A stretch of DNA of 64,000 nt from assembly GCF_003399635.1 (NCBI RefSeq), contig NZ_NBXB01000027.1, forward strand, positions 62,001 through 126,000, read 5' to 3'. Below the pieces are notes generated by a model. It worked only from the letters and a program-made list of their open reading frames with translations, searched no databases and was not told the origin of the DNA. A program made the translations under genes and the position numbers. Source of the stretch: Subtercola boreus (GTDB taxonomy: Bacteria > Actinomycetota > Actinomycetes > Actinomycetales > Microbacteriaceae). This document shows, one piece after another, positions 58,029 to 64,000 of the stretch. Each line of letters starts with the position of its first letter. Within the stretch, counting starts at the first letter, position 1.

Positions 58029-58358
58029 TCAGTGCGGGTGCGAGGCGGGCTTCGGATGCCCGGGGATCGAGTCGCCGCTCAGGTTCAGTTCTGACGGGTC
58101 GACCTCGATGTCCCCGTCGTCGTCGGGCCCACCGGTGCCCGGCAGCACCTTGATCTCGTCGAGGTCGGTGTCTGCGTCGACGGCATCGCTGTCGGCGATG
58201 GCTTCGTTCTGCAGTACTTCGGTGTCCGCTTCGCTCTGCGCGGTGCCCACGCGATCGAGGGCGGCCTGGTCGCGTTCGGAGATCCCATGGCGGGAGTGGT
58301 GCTTCGCGGCATCCTCCTCGGCGTGGCGAGTCGTGCGGTCTTCGCTCTCGAATGTCAT
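58029..58358 (-). CDS. Small acidic protein of unknown function
   Basis: 109 aa, strongly acidic and probably unstructured. A charged N-terminal half (DRTTRHAEEDAAKHHSRHGI) is followed by many Asp/Glu (DADTDLDEIKVLPGTGGPDD) and a His-rich end (HPKPASHPH), which might bind metal. No domain is recognised. The start is supported by GAGGT and by TAGTCT 6 nt before the ATG. It is divergent from the SOS-controlled imuA' gene, whose LexA box lies 44 bp from its start. Confidence 0.65.
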   Translation of the reverse strand: MTFESEDRTTRHAEEDAAKHHSRHGISERDQAALDRVGTAQSEADTEVLQNEAIADSDAVDADTDLDEIKVLPGTGGPDDDGDIEVDPSELNLSGDSIPGHPKPASHPH

Positions 58359-58364
58359 ACCTCG

Positions 58365-58370
58365 AGACTA
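58365..58370 (-). promoter_or_regulatory. -10 box TAGTCT, leaderless geometry
   Basis: TAGTCT on the minus strand, 6 nt before ATG 58358. Confidence 0.5.
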
Positions 58371-58392
58371 CTGTTCTGAGGGCGGCTCCGGG

Positions 58393-58421
58393 TTGACTTA
58401 TTCGAACATATGTTCGAATAT
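58393..58421 (+). promoter_or_regulatory. Mutasome promoter: TTGACT, 17-bp spacer, GAATAT
   Basis: -35 TTGACT at 58393-58398 and -10 GAATAT at 58416-58421, separated by 17 bp; 6 nt later comes ATG 58428 of imuA'. The LexA box fills the spacer. Confidence 0.6.
58401..58418. promoter_or_regulatory. LexA (SOS) box
   Basis: TTCGAACATATGTTCGAA, a perfect 18-bp palindrome containing the actinobacterial/Gram-positive consensus TCGAAC-N4-GTTCGA. It fills the spacer between the -35 and -10 of the imuA' promoter, so bound LexA should block RNA polymerase. Confidence 0.93.
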
Positions 58422-58427
58422 GGGGAG

Positions 58428-59201
58428 ATGCCAGACCCCGCCGTTCTCCTCGCAGAAGCTGCCCCCGCGGCTCCTTCGGTGCGCGAACTGCAGGAGCGCA
58501 TCCGCCAGATGCAGGCGACGAAACTCGAGACCCGCAGCCTGCAGACATCCCCTGCGCTGGCACCCCTGCTGCCGGGTGGGGCGCTGAAAGCCGGTGCGGC
58601 GTACTCGGTCGAGGGGTCGCACTCCCTGGTCATGGCGATGATGGCCGGGCCGTCTGCCGCAGGGGCCTGGTGCGGGGTCATCGGGCTGCCCGACTTCGGT
58701 GCCGAGGCGGCCAGCCGCTCGGGGGTCGACCTCGACCGGCTCGTCTTCGTGCCGCATCCCGGTGAGCAGTGGCTATCGGTGGTGTCTGCCGTGATCGACG
58801 TGGTCACGGTGGTGGTCACCGTCGCTCCTCCGCGCCTCGGCGATGCGCTGGCGGCGCGGCTGGCGGCGCGCATCAGGCAGCGTGAGGCCACGATGATCGT
58901 GCTGGGCGGCTGGCCGCAGAGCGAAGCGACCCTGAGCGTCACCGAGAGCAGCTGGGAGGGTATCGGCCAGGGCTTCGGGCACCTCGCGAGCCGCCGGGTG
59001 ACGGTGAGCGCCCGGGGCAAGGGGTTCATGGGACAGAGACGCACGGCGCGACTGTGGCTACCGGATGTCTCGGAGCAGGTTCGGGCAGCGGAGACAGTTC
59101 GGGGCGCTGAGACGGTTCGGGCCGCTGAGACGGTTCGGGGCGCTGAGACGGTTCGGGGTGCCTGGCCGGCCTTCGCCGGCTCCGGGGAGTTGGCGAGCTG
59201 A
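58428..59201 (+). CDS. imuA: ImuA', RecA-like component of the mutasome
   Basis: 257 aa. RecA-fold protein without a functional Walker A: LLPGGALKAGAAYSVEGSHS, a strand-rich core (DRLVFVPHPGEQWLSVVSAV), and a C-terminal tail with 18-bp repeats encoding (R-G/A-A-E-T-V). In mycobacteria ImuA' and ImuB are accessory to DnaE2 in SOS mutagenesis. ATG 58410 would lie inside the LexA box, so ATG 58428 (MPDPAVLLAEAAP) is chosen. Order and direction with imuB and dnaE2 confirm the cassette. Confidence 0.88.
   Translation: MPDPAVLLAEAAPAAPSVRELQERIRQMQATKLETRSLQTSPALAPLLPGGALKAGAAYSVEGSHSLVMAMMAGPSAAGAWCGVIGLPDFGAEAASRSGVDLDRLVFVPHPGEQWLSVVSAVIDVVTVVVTVAPPRLGDALAARLAARIRQREATMIVLGGWPQSEATLSVTESSWEGIGQGFGHLASRRVTVSARGKGFMGQRRTARLWLPDVSEQVRAAETVRGAETVRAAETVRGAETVRGAWPAFAGSGELAS
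59079..59162 (+). repeat. 18-bp tandem repeat in the 3' end of imuA'
   Basis: Four full units at 59079, 59097, 59115 and 59133 (GTTCGGGSCGCTGAGACG-like) plus a partial one. The frame is kept and encodes VRAAET/VRGAET repeats close to the C-terminus. Confidence 0.9.
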
Positions 59202-59203
59202 TC

Positions 59204-60850
59204 ATGACGACGACCGTGCGCACCATTGTGGTGTGGTGTCCCGACTGGCCCGTGCGGGCCCTGGCCCAGTCAGAAGAGCTCTCCCTCGAGGATCCGATCG
59301 CGCTGATCGACCACGGGCTGGTGTTCGCCTGCTCGCCGCGTGCCCGGGCCGACGGTGTGCGGCGGGGCCAACGGGTGCGCGAGGCGCAGGCGGCCTGCGT
59401 CGACCTGATGACGTTCGACTACGACCCCGCTCTCGACCACCGGAGTTTCGAGGCGGTGGTCGCTGCCCTCGAGGAGCTGATGCCCGGGGTGCAGGTGCTC
59501 CGGCCGGGAATGTGCGCGCTGGCTGCCAAGGGCCCGAGCAGGTACTACGGCGGTGAGCGGGGTGCTGCCGGGGTACTGCTCACCACGCTTGTCGGGCTGG
59601 GGGCGGAAGACGCCCGCATCACCATCGCCGACGGACGGTTCGCTGCTGAGCAGCTTGCCCGGATGCCCGGCGAGCAGAGCATCCGCATCGTCGAACCCGG
59701 CGGTTCGCCGGAGTTCCTGTCCGAGCATCCGATCGATGCCATCGGCGACCCCCAGCTGGCCACCCTGCTGCGACGCCTCGGGCTCTCGACCCTGGGCGCC
59801 TTTGCGGCGCTCGACTTCCGCGATGTGCGGGCGCGGTTCGGTGAGGCGGGGGTGCACGCGCACACCATGGCGAGCGGCCGGGATGCCCGGCGGGTCGTTC
59901 CCCGGCTCCCCCCACAGCTGCGGGACATCGAGGTCGCCTTCGAGCCTCCCCTCGACCGGGTCGACCAGATCACCTTCGCCGTGCGAACCGCCGCAGAGCG
60001 GTTCGTCGACGAACTCACCCGTGCGCTGCTGGTCTGCACGAGCATCCGGGTCGAACTCCACACTGACAACGGGGTGGTGCATGACCGCGGGTGGGGGCAT
60101 CCCCGGTGGTTCAGCGCCAACGATGTGCTCGACCGCATCCGCTGGCAGGTTCAGGGGCGAACGGGTGCGGGCGCCGGGGCGCTCACGTCGGCGATCATCA
60201 AGGTGCGCGTGGTGCCGGAGGGGCTCGACTCCATTGGCAACTATGAGACGGGGTTGTGGGGCAGTGCGCCCGACGACCGCATCCACCACGGGCTTTCGAG
60301 GGTGCAGAGCCTGCTCGGGCACGGGGCCGTGACGACAGCGGTCATCGCCGGGGGGCGCGGTGTCTCCGAGCGGCAGGTCATGATTCCGTGGGGCGATCCG
60401 CGGGTGGGTGCGGGTGGCGCGGGTGCGGGTGCCGGTGCGGGTGGCGGTGCTGCGGGCGCGGGTGGCGGTGCTCGCGGTGCGGGTGGCGGTGCTGCGGGCA
60501 CGGGTGGGGCGAAGCCCTGGCCGGGGAGCGTGCCCCTGCCCGCGCCGTCGACGGTGTTCGAGAAGCCGCGAGGCGTGACCGTGCTGACGCGAGACGGCGG
60601 CCCCGTCGCAGTGAGTGATCGGGGAACGCTGGACGGTGTGCCCGCGCTGTTCCAGGTGAACGATGCCGAGTCTCCGTCGCGACCGCAGCCCCTGGCCGCA
60701 TGGACAGGACCCTGGCCGGTGCATGAGCGGTGGTGGGATCAAGCCGTCGCCCGGTCGTTCCACCGCTTCCAGGTGGTCGATGTCGAAGGCACCGCCTGGC
60801 TGCTCGCGCTGCACGAGCACGGCTGGTGGGCGGAGGCGCGTTATGACTGA
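59204..60850 (+). CDS. imuB: ImuB, Y-family polymerase-like mutasome protein
   Basis: 548 aa. N-terminal Y-family polymerase fold (VVWCPDWPVRAL, LVFACSPRARADGVRRGQR) lacking the metal-binding Asp/Glu residues of active polymerases; little-finger region near 235-330; then QVMIPWGD near residue 390, which may serve as the beta-clamp motif that links the mutasome to the replisome. A Gly/Ala low-complexity linker (60402-60510) follows. The ATG comes 2 bp after the imuA' stop. It should be a non-catalytic hub binding ImuA' and DnaE2. Confidence 0.9.
   Translation: MTTTVRTIVVWCPDWPVRALAQSEELSLEDPIALIDHGLVFACSPRARADGVRRGQRVREAQAACVDLMTFDYDPALDHRSFEAVVAALEELMPGVQVLRPGMCALAAKGPSRYYGGERGAAGVLLTTLVGLGAEDARITIADGRFAAEQLARMPGEQSIRIVEPGGSPEFLSEHPIDAIGDPQLATLLRRLGLSTLGAFAALDFRDVRARFGEAGVHAHTMASGRDARRVVPRLPPQLRDIEVAFEPPLDRVDQITFAVRTAAERFVDELTRALLVCTSIRVELHTDNGVVHDRGWGHPRWFSANDVLDRIRWQVQGRTGAGAGALTSAIIKVRVVPEGLDSIGNYETGLWGSAPDDRIHHGLSRVQSLLGHGAVTTAVIAGGRGVSERQVMIPWGDPRVGAGGAGAGAGAGGGAAGAGGGARGAGGGAAGTGGAKPWPGSVPLPAPSTVFEKPRGVTVLTRDGGPVAVSDRGTLDGVPALFQVNDAESPSRPQPLAAWTGPWPVHERWWDQAVARSFHRFQVVDVEGTAWLLALHEHGWWAEARYD
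60437..60499 (+). repeat. Three 21-bp repeats in imuB
   Basis: Units at 60437, 60458 and 60479 (GCGGGTGGCGGTGCTGCGGGC-type) inside a longer Gly/Ala stretch, 60402-60510. The frame is preserved. Confidence 0.85.
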
Positions 60851-60910
60851 ACAGACCGTGACTGGGTGGGCCGCCACCGGGTGGGCCGACGCCTCGGGGG
60901 GTGACTGCTG

Positions 60911-63900
60911 ATGGGGTTCAACAATCCTGCGATTCCGTGGTCGGAACTCGAGCGACGCCTCTCCGATGTGCGGCGACCCGGCGCCGACGAGAGCAAAGAC
61001 GGTGGCGACGGGCCGGCATTCTCCCGCAAACGCATGCCGTACGTTCCTCCTGCCCCGCCGCCGCCCGCCGCAGAGGTCGACGACGGTCCCTTCGTCGGCT
61101 ACGCCGAACTGCACGCGCATTCGAACTTCAGTTTTCTCGACGGCGCATCCTCCCCCGAGGAGTTGCTCGAAGAAGCGGCACGGCTCCGGATGCATGGGCT
61201 CGCCCTCACCGACCACGACGGTTTCTACGGGGTCGTGCACATGGCCGAGGCGGCGGAGGCCTACCCGAGCGTCTCGACGGTCTTCGGCGCGGAACTCTCC
61301 CTCGGGCTGAGCAAACCGCAGAACGGAATGGCCGACCCCGAGGGAACCCACCTCGTGGTACTCGCCCGCAAGCAGGAGGGCTACCACAGGCTCTCCGGTG
61401 CGATCACGACCGGCCAGCTCGCCGTCGATGCCGAGAAGGGGCGACCGCTCTACGACCTCGAGCAGTTGGCCGACCAGTCCCGCGGTGGGAGCGGGGCCGA
61501 CGGGAGCGAGGCGGCGGGCTGGGGTTCCGGGTCCGGTTCCGGGTTCAGTGGCGGCTCCGGGTTCGGCGGGGGTTCTGCCTTCGGCGACGGTTCCGGTGAA
61601 TCCGCGTGGCTGGTGCTGACGGGGTGCCGCAAGGGAGCGGTGCGGCAGGCGCTCGCCTCCGACGGACTACCCGGGGCTTCCCGTGAGCTCGACCGCCTCG
61701 TCGCCCTGTTCGGGCGGCAGAACGTGTTGGTCGAACTCTTCGACCACGGCAATCCGCTCGACAGTGATGCGAACGACGCCCTCGCCGAGCTGGCCGCGAA
61801 GCACCGCGTCGACACGGTCGCGACCGGCAATGTGCACTACGCCACGCCCAAACAGTTCCCGCTCGGGCAGGCGCTGGCCGCCGTCAGGGCACGCCGCAGC
61901 CTCGACGACCTCGAGGGGTGGCTGCCGGCATCCGCGGGCTCGCACCTGCGCTCGGGTGCCGAGATGGCTGCGCGTTTCGCGCGATACCCGGGCGCCGTCG
62001 AACGCACGGTCGAGATCGCCGACGACCTGTCGTTCCAGTTGCGCACGGCTAAGCCGAAGCTGCCCCGGCAGGAGGTGCCGGAAGGCCACACGCCCATGTC
62101 GTACCTTCGCCAACTGGTCGACGAGGCGATGCCCACGCACTACCCCCATGCGACCGACGACGATCTGAAGCGCATCCAGAGCGAACTCGCGGTGATCGAG
62201 CAGAAGGACTTTCCGGGGTACTTCCTGATCGTGCGCGACATCGTGCATGAGGCACGGCGGCTGGGCATCCTCTGCCAGGGTAGGGGCTCGGCCGCGAACT
62301 CAGCGGTGTGCTTCATCCTCGACATCACAGCAGTTGACTCGATCTTCTACAAACTGCCGTTCGAACGGTTCCTGTCGAGCATGCGTGATGAAGAACCCGA
62401 CATCGATGTGGATTTCGACTCCGATCGTCGGGAGGAGGTCATCCAGTACGTGTACACGAAGTACGGTCGCCGGAACGCCGCCCAGGTCGCGAACGTGATC
62501 ACCTACCGGCCGAAGTTCGCGGTGCGCGACATGGCGAAGGCGCTCGGGCACAGCCCCGGCCAGCAGGACGCCTGGTCGAAGCAGATCGAGCGCTGGGGGT
62601 CGAAGGTGGCGAGCGAAGACCACGACATTCCGGCTGATGTGATCGACCTGGCCGAGCAGGTGCTGAAGTTCCCGCGGCACATGGGCATCCATTCGGGAGG
62701 AATGGTGCTCACCGACAGGCCCGTCGGTGAGGTCTGCCCGATCGAGAACGGTCGGATGGATGGCCGCACCGTTCTGCAGTGGGACAAGGACGACTGCGCG
62801 TGGATGGGTCTCGTCAAATTCGACCTGCTCGGGCTGGGCATGCTGTCGGCGCTGCAGCACTCGCTCGATCTGGCGCGCGAGCACCTGGGTGAGGCGTGGA
62901 GCCTGCAGAGCATCCCGAAGGAGGAGCAGGGCGTCTACGACATGCTCTGCCGCGCCGACTCGATCGGTGTGTTCCAGGTCGAGAGCCGTGCCCAGATGGG
63001 TACGCTCCCCCGGCTCCAGCCGCGCCGGTTCTACGACCTCGTGGTAGAGATCGCGCTCATCCGGCCCGGGCCCATTCAGGGTGGTGCCGTGCATCCGTAC
63101 ATCCGCCGCAAACTGAAGCAGGAGCCCGTCACCTACCTGCACCCGTTGCTCGAAGAACCTCTCGAGCGAACGCTCGGGGTGCCACTCTTCCAGGAACAGC
63201 TGATGCAGGTGGCGCAGGCGGTCGGCAACTGCTCACCCGAAGACGCAGACCTGTTGCGGCGGGCGATGGGCTCGAAGCGCGGCATCGAGAAGATCTCGTC
63301 GCTGAAGACGAAGCTGTTCGCAGGCATGGCCTCGAACGGCATTGCTCCGGATGTCGCGGAGCAGATCTACCAGAAGATCGAGGCGTTCGCGAGCTTTGGT
63401 TTCGCCGAGAGCCACTCGAACAGCTTCGCGCTGCTGGTGTACGCGAGTTCGTGGTTCAAGCTGCACTATCCGGCAGCGTTCCTCGCGTCGCTGCTGCGAG
63501 CCCAGCCGATGGGGTTCTACTCTCCGCAGACGCTGGTGGCGGATGCCCGGCGGCACGGTGTCGTGGTGCATCGCCCCGACATCCAGTGCTCCGGGGTGAT
63601 GGCGGGGCTCGAGCCGAGCGCGGCCGCGGGAGGCGGCGCGGCTGCGGGTAGTGCGCGCGCGGGAGCCGGCGATGGCGGGGTTGCGGGCAGTGCGCGCACG
63701 GCCTGTGGCGGGGCGGTGCCGGCCGTGCACACCGCCGCCACGGGCATGGACGCCTGCCTGCACACGGCCGACCACTTGCCGAGTGAGGTGTTCGACCGGT
63801 CGGTTCCGGCCGACTACCGGGAGCACCGTCGTGACGGCAACCTCGTTGTGCGGCTGGGGCTTGCCGAGATCACGTCGATCGGGGCGAAGCTCGCCGAACG

Positions 63901-64000
63901 CATCGTGGCGGAGCGCGATCGTGGCGGCCCCTACCGCGACATGGCCGACGTGGCCCGGCGCAACGACCTCAACACCGCGCAGATGGAGGCGCTGGCCGCC
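60911..64000 (+). CDS. dnaE2: DnaE2, error-prone DNA polymerase III alpha subunit (runs off the window)
   Basis: 1030 codons lie inside the window with no stop. PHP domain YAELHAHSNFSFLDGASSPE near residues 63-82 and LALTDHDGFYG; palm with the catalytic pair in EPDIDVDFDSDRRE and the third Asp in VKFDLLGLGML; fingers QGRGSAANSAVCFI; a helix-hairpin-helix region begins near the window edge. It is the translesion polymerase of the ImuA'-ImuB-DnaE2 system, not the replicative DnaE1. Gly/Ser-rich inserts (about 61481-61605 and 63615-63720) interrupt it. ATG 60911 begins MGFNNPAIPWSELE. Confidence 0.93.
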   Translation, partial: MGFNNPAIPWSELERRLSDVRRPGADESKDGGDGPAFSRKRMPYVPPAPPPPAAEVDDGPFVGYAELHAHSNFSFLDGASSPEELLEEAARLRMHGLALTDHDGFYGVVHMAEAAEAYPSVSTVFGAELSLGLSKPQNGMADPEGTHLVVLARKQEGYHRLSGAITTGQLAVDAEKGRPLYDLEQLADQSRGGSGADGSEAAGWGSGSGSGFSGGSGFGGGSAFGDGSGESAWLVLTGCRKGAVRQALASDGLPGASRELDRLVALFGRQNVLVELFDHGNPLDSDANDALAELAAKHRVDTVATGNVHYATPKQFPLGQALAAVRARRSLDDLEGWLPASAGSHLRSGAEMAARFARYPGAVERTVEIADDLSFQLRTAKPKLPRQEVPEGHTPMSYLRQLVDEAMPTHYPHATDDDLKRIQSELAVIEQKDFPGYFLIVRDIVHEARRLGILCQGRGSAANSAVCFILDITAVDSIFYKLPFERFLSSMRDEEPDIDVDFDSDRREEVIQYVYTKYGRRNAAQVANVITYRPKFAVRDMAKALGHSPGQQDAWSKQIERWGSKVASEDHDIPADVIDLAEQVLKFPRHMGIHSGGMVLTDRPVGEVCPIENGRMDGRTVLQWDKDDCAWMGLVKFDLLGLGMLSALQHSLDLAREHLGEAWSLQSIPKEEQGVYDMLCRADSIGVFQVESRAQMGTLPRLQPRRFYDLVVEIALIRPGPIQGGAVHPYIRRKLKQEPVTYLHPLLEEPLERTLGVPLFQEQLMQVAQAVGNCSPEDADLLRRAMGSKRGIEKISSLKTKLFAGMASNGIAPDVAEQIYQKIEAFASFGFAESHSNSFALLVYASSWFKLHYPAAFLASLLRAQPMGFYSPQTLVADARRHGVVVHRPDIQCSGVMAGLEPSAAAGGGAAAGSARAGAGDGGVAGSARTACGGAVPAVHTAATGMDACLHTADHLPSEVFDRSVPADYREHRRDGNLVVRLGLAEITSIGAKLAERIVAERDRGGPYRDMADVARRNDLNTAQMEALAA
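61481..61605 (+). repeat. Gly/Ser-rich low-complexity insert in dnaE2 PHP region
   Basis: About 40 codons dominated by Gly and Ser (GWGSGSGSGFSGGSGFGGGS) between the PHP-domain residues and the next conserved block. The reading frame stays open. Confidence 0.85.
63615..63720 (+). repeat. Gly/Ala-rich low-complexity insert in dnaE2
   Basis: About 35 codons (AAAGGGAAAGSARAGAGDGG and onwards, with GSAR repeated) after the DARRHGVVVHRPDIQ block. The frame stays open. Confidence 0.8.

Noticed and set aside
59270-61387. 705-codon open frame on the minus strand opposite imuB and dnaE2
   Set aside because: It is a GC-rich antisense shadow of well-supported genes, with no recognisable domain and runs of Arg/Pro/His typical of such frames.

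Overview
The window is a high-GC chromosomal segment of an actinobacterium, most likely a member of the Microbacteriaceae. The family call is inferred from rbpA, whiA, opcA, the back-to-back glgA/glgC pair, type-B L31, CtaA/CtaB and an actinobacterial ImuA'-ImuB-DnaE2 cassette. Genes are tightly packed, with many ATGA, GTGA and TAATG overlaps. I see no tRNA, rRNA, CRISPR array, insertion sequence or prophage gene.

Layout. 1-8.8 kb: end of an aldo/keto reductase, a DEAH helicase, an AlkA-type glycosylase, an SGNH hydrolase, a SpoU RNA methyltransferase, a sirtuin, a histidine phosphatase, a glycosyltransferase and an alpha/beta hydrolase. 8.9-16.7 kb: storage-sugar metabolism (trehalose synthase, glgA, glgC) with a DnaQ-like exonuclease, a small lipoprotein, L31B, an ABC ATPase and serB. 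16.9-21.4 kb: FabG-like reductase, two small conserved proteins, an ECF sigma factor with a membrane partner, and an ABC-F ATPase. 21.5-25.8 kb: minus-strand suf operon (sufB-sufD-Rieske-sufC-sufT). 26-28.5 kb: heme A synthesis (ctaA, ctaB) around one unknown gene. 28.6-36.9 kb: plus-strand pentose-phosphate block tkt-tal-pgi-zwf-opcA-pgl. 37-43.5 kb: convergent minus-strand block gap-pgk-tpiA-secG-rbpA, preceded by rapZ-whiA-sodA. 43.5-54.7 kb: uvrA-uvrC, a clp remnant, an XRE regulator, uvrB, pfkA, coaE and rpsA. 54.9-64 kb: a secreted beta-propeller protein, a DUF885 protein, a small acidic protein, and the mutasome cassette imuA'-imuB-dnaE2, whose last gene leaves the window.

Two themes tie the genes together. 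Nearly all of glycolysis and the oxidative/non-oxidative pentose-phosphate pathway (pfkA, pgi, tpiA, gap, pgk, zwf, opcA, pgl, tkt, tal) sits within about 24 kb, with glycogen and trehalose genes nearby. The window is also rich in DNA repair (AlkA, UvrABC, the mutasome, a helicase, an exonuclease). The mutasome promoter has a perfect LexA box lying between its -35 and -10.

The least explained signals are non-coding. Two intergenic elements (3261-3322 and 16781-16842) have the identical symmetric architecture GTGAGAC-N12-GTGAGAC-N10-GTCTCAC-N12-GTCTCAC. A third element (48440-48509) uses a different core (TTCCGC) with the same 19-bp period in each arm. Other signals are a 28-bp tandem repeat that begins at the stop codon of the exonuclease gene, a 41-nt homopyrimidine tract, a predicted leaderless 16-codon ORF overlapping the sirtuin start, and at least 15 start codons preceded by TANNNT at a fixed 6-7 nt, which is the signature of leaderless transcription.
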